DNA from: Lyngbya sp. PCC 8106
Lineage (GTDB): Bacteria; Cyanobacteriota; Cyanobacteriia; Cyanobacteriales; Microcoleaceae
Length of the DNA stretch: 64,000 nucleotides
Assembly (NCBI RefSeq): GCF_000169095.1
Contig: NZ_AAVU01000037.1
Location: 1 to 64,000 of the forward strand
Reading direction: 5' to 3'
Both the position numbers and the translations under genes were made by a program. Positions 8,615-19,600 of the stretch are shown one piece after another. Position 1 is the stretch's first letter. Every line of letters begins with the position of its first letter. The notes beneath the pieces are model-generated. The model was not told the origin of the DNA and did not search any database. It saw nothing but the letters and a program-made list of their open reading frames with translations.

Positions 8615-9100
8615 TCACCCATAAAGGGAAGGATGATTGGAACCACAATAGGTTAGCACCGGGGTTTGGTAGGGGAGTTTGGACATCATCGTCGCTCCCG
8701 CTTGAGCGGAGAATTTCCGATATTGGCTTCCCCAGCCTTTCTCATTGTCGAGGATAGTGCTGAATAATTTTTCCACCTTGCGACTCACCCGATAGATCAA
8801 GAGGGAAATCCGAGAAGGAGAAGGATGAAGTTGGATCAATCCATTGGCTTGTAATTGTAAGATAAAATCCATTAAATCGCGATCGCACTGACGAGGATCA
8901 ACCTGATATCGAGATAAAATCGCCTCCCGAATTTCCTTAATGGTACGGGGTTGAGAGAGTAACATTCTCCAAATTGTGGCTCCGACTGATTGAGAGCCGT
9001 AGTATTCTTCAGTTGCGAGATCTAAAATAATAACTTCATGGTGAAGTTGCGAAGAACGCTGAGTTTTAGCGGTATAGATAATAGAGGTTTCTTCGATCAT
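8615..9100 (-). CDS. PqqD-domain (RiPP leader-recognition) protein with a lasso-leader-like tail
   Basis: This 161-residue protein has a PqqD-type RiPP recognition element at about residues 18-95, with EVIILDLATEEYYGSQSVGATIW followed by a winged helix ending in LQANGLIQ. Such domains bind the leader of a ribosomal peptide. The last 23 residues hold YQTPVLTYCG (residues 144-153), which fits the YxxPxLxxxG leader motif recognised by the equivalent domain of lasso-peptide systems. Two ATG codons at 8684-8689 stand just before it. No lasso cyclase, protease or separate precursor gene is nearby. The family call is secure; the meaning of the tail is inference. The start is ATG at 9100. Confidence 0.72.
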   Translation of the reverse strand: MIEETSIIYTAKTQRSSQLHHEVIILDLATEEYYGSQSVGATIWRMLLSQPRTIKEIREAILSRYQVDPRQCDRDLMDFILQLQANGLIQLHPSPSRISLLIYRVSRKVEKLFSTILDNEKGWGSQYRKFSAQAGATMMSKLPYQTPVLTYCGSNHPSLYG

Positions 9101-9309
9101 GGGCTGACTATTTTAATGAGGTGACTCGAGAATTTACTGCTATGACAAAAAGATGATTCCAACAATAAATGCGTGTGTCGCACCCTGACCGTGTAGTTTT
9201 ATTGTATCTAAGCGATCGCCCAGTTTACAAGCCCTATGGAGTTCTCACGAGAAAAACTTTAGAACTAGGGTGATCGCTTTGTTAACCAAAAGGAGACTCA
9301 GACGGAAAG

Positions 9310-10395
9310 TTAAATCAGATCAGGAAATACATCTCGGACAGCGGGGTGTACTAATTGATGATTTTCGACATTTAATCCTTTGGCTAAAGCCGGATTGATC
9401 GTTAGAGCTTTGATGCCATGATCAGCTAATTGGAGAACATAAGATAGAGTGCTATTATTTAATGCCTGTGTTGCTGTCCACGGAACCGCTCCGGGCATAT
9501 TAGGCACACCATAATGAACAACACCTTCTTCAGTATAAGTCGGATGAGTATGAGATGTCGGATGTAGAGTTTCCACACATCCCCCCTGATCAACTGCGAC
9601 ATCAATGATCACAGAACGAGGACGCATCTGAGCGACTAAAGAACGGGGAACAAGAGTCGGAGCGCGTCGTCCTAAAACCAAGACGGCACCGATCAGCAGA
9701 TCAGCATCAGGAACCATTTTCTCAATTTGAGAGGGACTGCTGTAGAGAAGTTCTACTCTCGATCCAAACAGCGTTTCTAAATAACTCAAACGCTCAACAC
9801 TAATATCCAAAATCTGAACTTGAGCACCCATTCCCACTGCAATTCGTGCCGCTTCCGTTCCGACAACACCACCCCCGAGAATCACAACTTTACCGGGTTT
9901 TACACCCGGAACTCCACCGAGAAGGACACCGCGACCCCCTTGTTGACGCTCAAGGAAGCGGGCGCCAAACTGCACGGATAAACGACCGGCAATAATACTC
10001 ATTGGAGTCAGTAAAGGCAGTTTCCCATCGGTCAGTTCTACCGTTTCATAGGCGATCGCACAAACCCCGCTACCGATGAGGTTTTCTGTCAGGATACGGT
10101 CAGCCGCCAGGTGAAGATAGGTAAATAAAAGTTGACCTTTTTGAATCAAGGGGTATTCTGAGGGGAGCGGTTCTTTCACCTTGACTACCAGTTCACGGTT
10201 CCAAACGTCTTCGGCGGTGGAAACGACTTCTGCACCTGCATTTTGATAATCCTCATCGGTAAAGCCTGCTCCCACTCCGGCGGCGGTTTGAACAAATATC
10301 CGATGACCTCTTTCAGTACAGACTCGAACACTACTCGGACTTAAACCGACTCGAAATTCTTGATCTTTTGTTTCTTTGGGAATACCAATTTCCAT
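9310..10395 (-). CDS. ald: Alanine dehydrogenase
   Basis: This 361-residue protein is alanine dehydrogenase, which interconverts L-alanine and pyruvate with NAD(H). It begins MEIGIPKETKDQEFRVGL, as the family does. It has the active-site lysine in VVKVKEP near residue 74, the histidine in YLHLA near 95, and the Rossmann loop VVILGGGVVGTEAA near residue 170. The length is normal. It is transcribed divergently from murA with 170 bases between the starts; a HIP1-rich spacer follows its 3' end. Cytoplasmic; in cyanobacteria it links alanine use with carbon and nitrogen metabolism. Confidence 0.95.
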   Translation of the reverse strand: MEIGIPKETKDQEFRVGLSPSSVRVCTERGHRIFVQTAAGVGAGFTDEDYQNAGAEVVSTAEDVWNRELVVKVKEPLPSEYPLIQKGQLLFTYLHLAADRILTENLIGSGVCAIAYETVELTDGKLPLLTPMSIIAGRLSVQFGARFLERQQGGRGVLLGGVPGVKPGKVVILGGGVVGTEAARIAVGMGAQVQILDISVERLSYLETLFGSRVELLYSSPSQIEKMVPDADLLIGAVLVLGRRAPTLVPRSLVAQMRPRSVIIDVAVDQGGCVETLHPTSHTHPTYTEEGVVHYGVPNMPGAVPWTATQALNNSTLSYVLQLADHGIKALTINPALAKGLNVENHQLVHPAVRDVFPDLI

Positions 10396-10565
10396 CGTGC
10401 GCTACCTGAACGGTTTGTCATGGTTAGATTGTAGAGTTGATCTGGAGAACTGGTTATCGATTACAGGAACAATCAAAATCTTTGGGCCATGACCCCTAGA
10501 CATCTGACAGCTTTCCTGTAGAATCAGAACAAAAATTAAAGATTGTCAACTTACCGTTTAAATTA

Positions 10566-11918
10566 TTGGAGGGTAGACCCATTAAACTCGCTCTCAGCTC
10601 ATCGAAAGTCACATCTGCGTCCGATCCGAACCAACCTGTCTTGCAGGTGTCAGGGCGCTCTCAACTGCAAGGACACGTTAAAATCAGTGGAGCAAAAAAC
10701 GCGGCTCTGGTGATTTTGGCGGGTGCATTACTTTGTCCCTCTGATTGTCGCATTCGCAACGTTCCGTCTCTGGTTGATGTCGCTCGGATGGGGCAGCTTC
10801 TCGCCTCTGTTGGAGTGAAATTTGAGCAACAGGGCGATATCATTGATATCAATGCGGCTCAGATTTCTACTTCTCAAGCTCCCTATGAATTGGTCAGCCA
10901 GTTGCGAGCCAGTTTCTTTGTGATTGGGCCTCTACTGGCGCGTTTAGGCGTGGCTAAAGTGCCGTTACCGGGGGGGTGTGCCATTGGTGCAAGACCTGTT
11001 AATCTTCACGTTCAGGGACTCCGTGCAATGGGCGCTGATGTTCATATCGAACATGGGGTGGTTCATGCGGCAGTTCCGGGAAATGGTCGCTTGAAGGGCG
11101 CGAAAATTTATCTTGATTATCCTAGTGTTGGGGCGACTGAAACCCTGATGATGGCTGCGACTCTGGCCGATGGGGAAAGCATTATTGAAAATGCGGCTCA
11201 AGAACCCGAGGTGGTTGATTTAGCCAACTTCTGTCGGGCGATGGGGGCGCGTATTAGTGGGGCTGGCTCCAAAACGTTAGTGATTTCTGGTGTTCCCCGT
11301 CTCCATGATGTCGATTACACGATTATTCCTGATCGGATTGAAGCGGGAACTTTGTTGATTGCTGGGGCGATTACTCGCTCATCGATTCTTCTTTCTCCTG
11401 TGATTCCTGACCACATTACGGCGGCGATTTCCAAACTACGGAAAATTGGGGTTCAAATTACTCCCGAAGGGCCTAACGGCATCCGCGTCTCTCCTGGAGA
11501 ACAGCACCTGGCAACTGATATTGAAACTCTCCCTTATCCTGGTTTTCCGACGGATTTACAAGCTCCTTTTATGGCTTTACTGACGCTGTGTGAAGGCAAT
11601 AGTTTGATTACAGAAACTGTTTTTGAAAACCGTTTGCATCATGTTCCTGAACTCAATCGGATGGGGGCAGATATTCGGGTTAAGGGAAATACAGCGATTG
11701 TACGGGGGGTACCGATGTTATCGGGCGCTCCGGTGATTGGTTCGGATCTACGAGCAACGGCGGCTTTGGTCTTAGCTGCTTTAGCCGCAGAAGGAACGAG
11801 TACAATTCAAGGCTTACAACACCTTGATCGCGGTTATGAGAAGTTTGAGGAGAAGTTGAAAAAATTGGGTGCGAATATTGTGCGGATTGAGCCTTCTGTT
11901 GAACCTGAAAAGGTCTAA
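10566..11918 (+). CDS. murA: UDP-N-acetylglucosamine 1-carboxyvinyltransferase
   Basis: MurA transfers enolpyruvate from PEP to UDP-GlcNAc, the first committed step of peptidoglycan synthesis. Visible landmarks are GHVKISGAKNAALVILAGALL near residue 37, the active-site Cys in GGCAIGARPVNLH (the fosfomycin-target position), and GYEKFEEKLKKLGANI at the C-terminus. The start is unclear: the open frame begins at TTG 10566 and no in-frame ATG precedes the conserved domain. A strong GGAGGG lies at 10568-10573, inside the TTG-initiated frame, and would better serve an ATT at 10581. The product is nearly unchanged either way. Confidence 0.95.
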   Translation: MEGRPIKLALSSSKVTSASDPNQPVLQVSGRSQLQGHVKISGAKNAALVILAGALLCPSDCRIRNVPSLVDVARMGQLLASVGVKFEQQGDIIDINAAQISTSQAPYELVSQLRASFFVIGPLLARLGVAKVPLPGGCAIGARPVNLHVQGLRAMGADVHIEHGVVHAAVPGNGRLKGAKIYLDYPSVGATETLMMAATLADGESIIENAAQEPEVVDLANFCRAMGARISGAGSKTLVISGVPRLHDVDYTIIPDRIEAGTLLIAGAITRSSILLSPVIPDHITAAISKLRKIGVQITPEGPNGIRVSPGEQHLATDIETLPYPGFPTDLQAPFMALLTLCEGNSLITETVFENRLHHVPELNRMGADIRVKGNTAIVRGVPMLSGAPVIGSDLRATAALVLAALAAEGTSTIQGLQHLDRGYEKFEEKLKKLGANIVRIEPSVEPEKV

Positions 11919-11939
11919 TTCTCTTCGCTGTTGTTTTGA

Positions 11940-11972
11940 TTCCCCTGCCTGATGGTTTGGGGATTTTTGCTT
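11940..11972 (+). terminator. Probable rho-independent terminator of murA
   Basis: TCCCC and GGGGA flank a loop of about 13 bases and are followed by a T-rich run. It lies some 20 bases after the murA stop codon. The stem is short, so the call is moderate. Confidence 0.45.
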
Positions 11973-12552
11973 TTTTTGGGGCAGATGTTGAACAAAAAAT
12001 CAAGTGTATGCACGAGTTAACCCCTACAGACCAGTTTAAGCCATCAGTCAGGCGTTGTCAACCCCCCCCAAAAAAAGCCGATTTTTTCACCGAAAACCCT
12101 GCACAAAATGTGATTTTTGTCAATGCCCCAACCTCAGACCTGTAGAGATAGAGGGTAAAACTCGTGCATCGTCAACTTGCATTTTTCCCTTAAACTCCCC
12201 TAAAAGCGACGATATTATGGGGTTTATCAGGTTTATTTTGGCAATAAGATAGAACAAGCCTGTAACTTTCATTTTGTTCACTCTACCAGAACCCCGATTC
12301 TGCTGTCAAATTCTTGAGAAGATTTAGCGATAAAAATGTAATCATTCTTAACAAGTTTTTGAATTTTAAAACTATTAATCTGTAATTGATTGGAAAAAGT
12401 TATCATAAAACGGGGTATTTTAGGGAGAGGGGTTAGGGAAGTTGATCGATAAGTAATCAAATTCGGCTTAAACTAGAAATTGGTTACGAGTTTTTCAACT
12501 CAACTGACTTTCGCGTTCCGTCATTATCTTGAGATTGCACCGATTGATTCCT
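11973..12552. other. Long intergenic region after murA
   Basis: No credible gene. The left half contains a 162-base segment bounded by inverted repeats (12008-12169, listed separately). The right half is A+T-rich and ends in the leader of the M48 peptidase gene. Confidence 0.45.
12008..12169. repeat. 162-bp segment bounded by an 11-bp inverted repeat
   Basis: ATGCACGAGTT at 12008-12018 is exactly inverted at 12159-12169. The similarity extends imperfectly inward, with ACCC and then CTACAG on both arms. The core has no open frame of note. The layout resembles a small non-autonomous element or a large imperfect hairpin. No target duplication is obvious. Confidence 0.45.
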
Positions 12553-13428
12553 ATGACTCTTTCTACACTGCCTTTACTGGGCTTAAAAGCTGACCATTTT
12601 CGTCATCCCCTCGACCAACAAGCGACGAGTTCCCTCAAGCAAATTCCAGGTCTAGATGTCTTTGTGCGTCAGTTTCTCGGTTCTTTGGGTGAACGGTTTT
12701 TTTATTTGGAAAATATTACTTCTAGTGTTTTGGTTGGCGAACAGCAACTTCCCCATCTTCATCAACTGCTGTTGAATGCTTGTCACACGTTGGATTTGGA
12801 ACCGCCTCAACTCTATATTCGCCAAAATCCGGTTCCCAATGCTTATACGTTTGCGATGCGGGGTGAAAAGCCTTTTATTGTTATCCATACGTCTTTAATT
12901 GAACTGTTGACCCCGGAAGAAATTCAAGCGGTTATTGCTCACGAATTGGGTCATCTTAAGTGTGAACATGGAGTTTACCTAACGTTGGCTAATTTGCTGG
13001 TTTTAGCCGCAGGACAGTTATCCCCTTGGGGTGCGGTTCTGACTCAAACTTTACAGTCTCAGATTTTAGAATGGTTGCGTTGTGCAGAATTCACTTGCGA
13101 TCGCGCCGCTCTTTTGGCAACCCAAGACCCGAGAACGGTGATGTCGGTATTGATGAAGTTGTCGGGTGGTTCTCCGACTTTGGCTTCTCAATTGAATCTG
13201 GATGCGTTTTTGGCTCAAGCTTCTGCCTATGATCAGATGAGTCAAGATGAACTCGGTAGTTTGCTCAAAGAAGCTCAATCTTCCCAACTGACTCACCCTC
13301 TCCCGGTACTGCGGGTGCGAGAAATTGATCGCTGGTCTAGCAGTCCAGATTATCAAGACTTGTTGAAAGGGAACTTAAGGGTGTATAATAACAAAGTTAC
13401 CCAAAAGGGCGGGTGGCGAAATTGGTAG
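12553..13428 (+). CDS. M48-family zinc metalloprotease
   Basis: This protein of about 291 residues has the M48 zinc site HELGH (VIAHELGHLKCEHG, about residues 129-142), followed by a hydrophobic stretch. The third ligand is in LRCAEFTCDRAALLA, which gives the usual E-x3-D arrangement. Unlike HtpX it has little transmembrane sequence, so it resembles the cyanobacterial M48/Ste24-like proteins of unknown substrate. I chose ATG 12553; a TTG at 12529 would add eight residues. The last seven codons lie inside the tRNA-Leu gene, so stop codon and tRNA 5' half overlap by 22 bases. The C-terminal GGWRNW is therefore dictated by tRNA sequence. Confidence 0.88.
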   Translation: MTLSTLPLLGLKADHFRHPLDQQATSSLKQIPGLDVFVRQFLGSLGERFFYLENITSSVLVGEQQLPHLHQLLLNACHTLDLEPPQLYIRQNPVPNAYTFAMRGEKPFIVIHTSLIELLTPEEIQAVIAHELGHLKCEHGVYLTLANLLVLAAGQLSPWGAVLTQTLQSQILEWLRCAEFTCDRAALLATQDPRTVMSVLMKLSGGSPTLASQLNLDAFLAQASAYDQMSQDELGSLLKEAQSSQLTHPLPVLRVREIDRWSSSPDYQDLLKGNLRVYNNKVTQKGGWRNW

Positions 13429-13488
13429 ACGCACCACACTCAAAATGTGGCGATGAAAGTCGTGAGAGTTCGAGTCTCTCTCCGCCCA
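13407..13488 (+). tRNA. trnL-CAA: tRNA-Leu (anticodon CAA)
   Basis: An 82-base class II tRNA. The acceptor arms GGGCGGG (13407-13413) and TCCGCCC (13481-13487) pair, followed by discriminator A. The anticodon stem CCACA/TGTGG encloses the loop CTCAAAA with CAA at 13441-13443. A variable arm (cgatgaaagtcg) and the T arm GAGAGTTCGAGTCTCTC follow. CCA is not encoded. Its 5' part overlaps the end of the M48 peptidase gene. Confidence 0.95.
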
Positions 13489-13593
13489 TAACATCTAAAA
13501 CCTGAGCCTGAAGGTGTTTCAAGTTTTAACTCAAGTTGAGCTACTAACCTTTTACCCAATAATTACCCAATTGAGCTAAGTGCTGTTTTTCCC

Positions 13594-13611
13594 CGTTGGC
13601 GAACGCTAACG
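13594..13611. repeat. Small palindrome near the 3' end of the giant gene
   Basis: CGTTGGCG and CGCTAACG form an 8-base inverted repeat with one G-T pair. It sits six bases beyond the stop of the 3477-residue gene. No T-tract follows on the minus strand, so it is not a standard terminator. Similar GC-rich palindromes are common cyanobacterial interspersed repeats. Confidence 0.4.
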
Positions 13612-13616
13612 TCTCA

Positions 13617-16600
13617 TCACCCGAAAACGGTGAAGTCTTCAGGGGTCAGTAAACTCGCTTCAATATTGTTGAGGATAGCCTGCGGGGTTCCATTTACTTC
13701 TATCACGGTAGAATTCTCAATGGAAGTTAAGGTTAGTTGCTCGAAGGTTAAGCCGCCATCAAGAACAATAACATCCTCACCGTCCACAAAATCAGTAATC
13801 AGATCAACACCATATCCGACAACAAGAACAAAGCGATCGTTTCCGTCTCCACCTACGAGGGTGTCAGCGCCAATAGCCCCGACTAATAGATCGTTTCCAT
13901 TTCCCCCTGTGAGTTGATCGTCGCCTTCTCCGCCATCGAGGGTATCGTCGCCGTTGTCTCCAAACAAAACATCATCACCCGAGTTTCCGTCAAGTAAATC
14001 ATTTCCCTGACCCCCGTAGATGAAATCTTGCTCGGAGTTCCCAGAAATTGTATCATTATCCTGGTTGCCAAAGAGAATATCGTTATCCTCGTTTCCTTCG
14101 ATTAAGTCTGCCCCGAGATTACCAAACATGGTATCATCTTGAGCGCCTCCCCGCACTTGGTCGTCATTTTTTCCGCCATAAATTTCATCCTCTCCCCCGG
14201 CGCCATCGATGAGATCTTCGTCTTCGTTACCATTGATCCAGTCATGATCGCGATCGCCAGAGAGGATATCATTTCCTAAGTTCCCGAAAGTCCAATCATT
14301 TCCCGATCCACTGCGAATTTGATCATCATTTTTACCCCCTAGAATTGTATCATTTCCATCTTTGGCGTCAATGAAGTCGTTATCTTCGTTACCATTAATT
14401 TCGTCATTATTTTCTGTTCCTTGAATATAATCTCCTCCTTGTAACCCGAAGACAATACCCGTCTCGGTTGTACTTGCAATGATCGCATCGACGTTATCGG
14501 TGGGTTCCGAGGAGGTGGAGATATTGAGGTTAGGCGGTTGTAAGTCAGGAAAAGCGATCGTTGGAATTAAATTACTCGGATCGAAAATATCAAATACCCC
14601 ATCATTATTGCTATCTGAACGAGGTTCGGCTATGGGTTCTGATGTAGTCGGAGTTTGTATCGGAGTTGGACTCGGTTGAGGTTCGGGAGTTGGTTGAGGT
14701 TCGGGAGTTGGTTGAGGTTCGGGAGTTGGTTGAGGTTCAGGAGTCGGTGTACTGCTTAAGTCAAACTGATCGCTAACACTGGCGTTACTGGGATCTGTCG
14801 CTGAAACTGCGATCGCAAGAGGAGTAACAGAATTAATGTTAATAATACCGCTAATTATACCCGTTGTCGGATTAATATTCAAGCCGTTGGGAAGTGCGAT
14901 CGCCGAATAAGTTAAAACATCGTTATCAGGATCACTGAAATAACCAGAAACATCTAAATTAAAGGCTTGATTTTGTTGAAGATTAAATTGATCGGGAATT
15001 TCTTCAAGGAGTTCAGGAGTATCATTAACAGACTCAACAGTTAGCTTAACTTCTGCATTAGCAACACTGCCTTTACTATCAGTAATGAGATACAAGAAAC
15101 TATCTTCACCAAAATAATTAAGAGCAGGTGTGTAGGTAATCGTTTGACCATCTTGACTAATTTCTACGGTTCCACCTTGAGTTGTAGCTTCAGGAAGAAT
15201 TGCTGTAATTTCTCCCTCATCACTTATTTCTAGACTGTTTGCTGCGGTGATAGTGAGAGTGTCATTGATATCATTATCTTGATCATTTTCTAGTACATTA
15301 ATTGTAATTGCAGTATCTTCAAGTGTGGTGATATTTTCGTCAGCTTCGGCGACGGGATTCGTATTATTAAGATCGAGTTGGAATGTGGGGTCTTCAGCAG
15401 TAGCGGCTTGAATTTGAGTCGTTAAAGCTTCACCTGTATGGTTGGAAATTGCCTGTTCAATGGATAACGTTCCGGCTCCCACTTGTTGCAGATCGCTGGC
15501 GGTTTCTCCTTGAACGACTTGCTGAATTTTAGCGATTTCTGTTGCTTTTTCAACTAAACTTAGATTGTCGTTAGCAACAATATCATCAATACGGATATTT
15601 CCCTCGGCGATAATATTAGCGACACCTGCGGCTACATTGGCTTCAATATCCGGGTTTATACTGATAATTAGGGTTTGAATTTGAGTCGCATCGCTAACAT
15701 TTAGGGTGCCATTGGGTTGATTAATTTGTTCGAGGATTTTGTCTAAAATGCGATTGGTTGCTTCGTTAATATTGCCTTCTGAAGTGCTGAAAAACTGACC
15801 CAATTGAACTAGGGTGTTATAAATTTGAGCTTGTTTTGTAAATACGGTTAAACCGTCTGTATTTCCTTCGGAGATTTCTTTGAGTGCGTCAAATTCATAG
15901 AGATTAATATTTGGAAGATTTAAAGCGGTTTTAACTAGAGTTTGTGAGGCTTCGGGGTTAACAGGTTCGGCGAGTAAACGAACTAAAGTTTCAAAAGGAT
16001 TGTTAACAAGTTGCGAGAAACCTGTTGCTAATTCTACGGGTTCAAAAGCAGAAACTTCGACAATTTCTCCTTCGTTGGGGTCTAGTCTTCCGTTGGTATT
16101 GGTATCAAATTGTTCGACGGGAATTTCTAGGTCATTGGTGCCGTCTGCTTGTTGATAAACAAAGGGTTCGTTAGCATCTTGAACGCCGTTATAGTTAGCA
16201 TCAAAGAATACCCAAGAGCGAATCATTTGTTGACGTGCGGTGTCCGCATCCAAAAAGCTAGAAGTATTCGTTAAAATGCTATCAATGCTTTGATTTTGAT
16301 TGATAATTTCTGCAACGAGTGTTGTTAAAATATCAGCATCAAGATTTATATTTTGGTCTATTTGTGTTAAACTAGAAATAGCATTTTCAACTAAAGTTTG
16401 AACAACCGTTTCATCAGTTAAGTCTGGTGTTTCTCCGTTTTCGATCAGAGTAGCAACGGGTTGAAAGACTTCTTTGGCAATGGCTGCTGTTGTTAGGGGT
16501 GAAGACGGTTCGCCTTCGTCGAATTCTTCGTTACTATTGAGGTCAAGAAAACGAACGCCACCGTTAACCGATGTATTGATAACTTGGGGTTCTTCCGTGT

Positions 16601-19600
16601 CAAATTGACCGTTATTGTTGCTGTCGAGATAAAGTAAACCCGCTTGATTTTTGACTTCTGCTGAATCAATTTCTAAACCGATAAACGGCGTTTGGGAAAT
16701 TTTCCGAGTGGCTGCAATAACCAGGTTTTGCAGTTGAACTTGTAACGCTAAAACGACCATTTCTACATCGATGGGAATATCTGCAAAAAGGTCTAATTCT
16801 GCGGGGAGACTGAAAGCATTTTTAACTTCTATTTTCGCCGCTTCAAAGTCGGGGGTTAACTGTTGAGAAGCGATTAAAGTTAGAGGGGAAGCAATGGTTG
16901 CTGTGGGTGTGGTTGTAAGCGGAACAATTTGATTTAGGAACGTGGAAGTATCAACCCCGTTAACAACAATAATTCGACCTTCATCGGCATCAATAACGCC
17001 GTTTCCGTTGGTGTCAAATTCATCGAAAATATTGAGATTGTAGCTACCATCGGCATTGGTAAAGGTGCTAGGTTCGCTAAACGGTTCGCTGAAGGGTTCG
17101 AGAAGTTGAACGGTTTCTCCGGTGTCGAGATCGGGAGCGGAAAAGGTATCTCGAATACCGTTATTATTGACATCTTCAAAGTCACGAACGCCGTTATTAT
17201 TGAGGTCTGCGTAGTCTTGAATGCCGTTAAAATTGGCATCTAAAAATACAGTTCCTCCCAGAATATAACCATCCTGAACTTTGCCAATACTACTATTCCC
17301 AATTTTGAACTCGGCGAGGGGAAATGTAGCGAAATGTTTATCATAAACGGTTCCCCCAAATATTTTAACTTCCGCACCCAGAAAAGCGTTAACCTCTCCC
17401 AATAAACTCAACAAATCATCAAAACGGGGTACAATTTCAGAGATAGCATGAATGCGACCATCATCGGTTCCATTCGCTTCGCCACTATCAACTAAATCAA
17501 GGTTAAATAACCCTTCAATTCCGCCTTTTAGATAACCCGAAGCCGCAACAATATCTATACCCGCTCCCGCCGCAATAGTTGCATTCAGTTTCACTTCTGC
17601 AACGTCATCACCCGTACCATCTGGGTTTTCGCGATCGCTAATATAAAACCCATCTAAAACCCGGTAAGCTTGATCAAAAGCAAAATCTTTTGCTCCCCAC
17701 TGACGCAAACCAAAGGTATCCATTCCAATCGCAAAATCAGCAGAAACACCAAATTTTCCTTCTAATAAACCGCGAATTGGGCCGTAAACGGGGAAAGTTT
17801 TCTGCACACTAACATCAAAGGCAACTTCGGGAACATCAAAGGTAAATAAAGAGACATCTTGACCCAAGAATAACGCGATCGCATTGGTGGGATTTTTAAG
17901 AATAGGAAAGTCAAAAAGCGGTTCGTCGCTACCATCCCCAAAGGTGACAGTCTTAGTAAATTCTGTCACCGATTTCTGACTAGAATTACCGGGGTTTTGG
18001 ATAATCTTATCCAGTTCAGTTTGTAAGTTGGTAACTTGTTGTTCAATATCGTTTAAATCAATATTGCTAAAATCAGCAAATTCCGATAACGGTAAGCGTT
18101 CTGCGAAGTCCGTTAGAAATTCTATTGCTTGTTGTTCGGCGGTATCTGTTGTGTTTTGTAAGAGATTTTCGAGTTCGTCTTTGAGAACATCAACGTTTTG
18201 TTGAAGGTTGAGAATATCTTGTAAACTGGGTAAATTAATATCTCCGGTTAAACTTTGAATTAATTCAACCGCTAGCTTTTTAGCATTATCAGAGGTAGTT
18301 TGTAAGATATTATTTAATTCAGCTTCGATAACGTTGATATTTTCCTGAATTTCGGGAACATCTTCGAGGTTGGGTAAAGAAGTATCTTCGATTAAATTCT
18401 GGAGATATTCAACCGCTTGCTGTTTAGCATTATCGGTTGTGGTTTGTAAGATATTATCTAATTCATTTTTAAGTAGATTAAAGTTTTGTTTGATATTGAG
18501 AATATCATCAATCTCGGGTAAATTTAGACCCCCGGTAAATTCATTGATAAATTCTGCGGCTTCCCGTTTAGCGGTGTCGGTTGCCGTTTGTAAGATTTGG
18601 TCAAGATTGTCTTTGAGGCTGGCTGTATTTTGGGCAATATTCTCAACTTCACTCAGACTTAAATTGCTTAAATCCTGCAATTTTGGCAAACTAAAATCAC
18701 CCAACGGAATAGCAATATTTTCTCCTGCGGGTAAACTATTAATCTGTTCGATAAAGTTGCTAACTTTAACAAAAGTCTCTAAAAACTTAAAAATACTCGG
18801 GGGAAGTTCGTTACCCAAAGTTCGCAAAATCACATCAGCAAGTTCGATAGTTGCAACTTCGCCATCGCCACCATCGGGAGTGGGTAATTTTTTATCGAAA
18901 AATCCATCTAAGCCAATTTTTGAGAGTAATTTTGTATCTTGAACCAAAACATCAACCAGGGGTCGGAAGGGGTCTAAAACTTGATCAACTTGTTTGACAA
19001 TAGGTTTAAAGAAGTTACTGACAAAAGTACCCAAATCAATCTCAACATTTTGGAAACTAATTTCAGGGGTTTGGGGAGGAGTAAACTGAAATCCGTCTAC
19101 TTTTAACGCATCAAATTCTCCGACTAACTCCAAATTAAAAGCGGGAATTGCAGCGTTACCGGAGATGCTTGTCTTGGCGTTTAACCCCACTTGTGCATCG
19201 GCTTCGATATCGAGTTCAAACAGATTTTCTAGACTGGCTTGATTGTTATTTCGCAGTGTATTAAAGCCTTTTAATTCCGTCAAAGTTAGGCGGTTTCCAT
19301 CGCCGGAATCTTCAATTAAATTCCCCTCTGAATCGAGGTCAATATCTTCTAATGCAAACTTGGCATTAAGTTGGGCTTGGGTGTTTTTGGTTTCGCCATT
19401 TTCTGTATCTTCCGCCCCATTTTCTACATTTAATTCTAGGAAACCTAGCGTTGCTTTGGTGTTAAAATTATCATCAAAACCCACAAACGCATCGGCTGTA
19501 ATTTGGGTTTCTTCGGTGTCAACAAAAAAGCCAAACTCTTGATGATAGCCAAATTTTAACCCCAAATTATAGTCAAAATTGGCTTCGGCTTTTCCTTCAA

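Noticed and set aside
11936..12252. Two overlapping plus-strand open frames after murA
   Set aside because: They run across the terminator and the inverted-repeat segment, have low-complexity Pro/Lys-rich products and no ribosome sites.
13630..13917. Plus-strand frame opposite the RTX repeats
   Set aside because: Antisense shadow of regular RTX codons, Ser/Pro/Thr-rich with no domain.
13700..14440. Possible CRISPR array in the repeat-rich DNA of the RTX region
   Set aside because: The periodicity follows nonapeptide codons, there are no unique spacers, and the repeats are coding.
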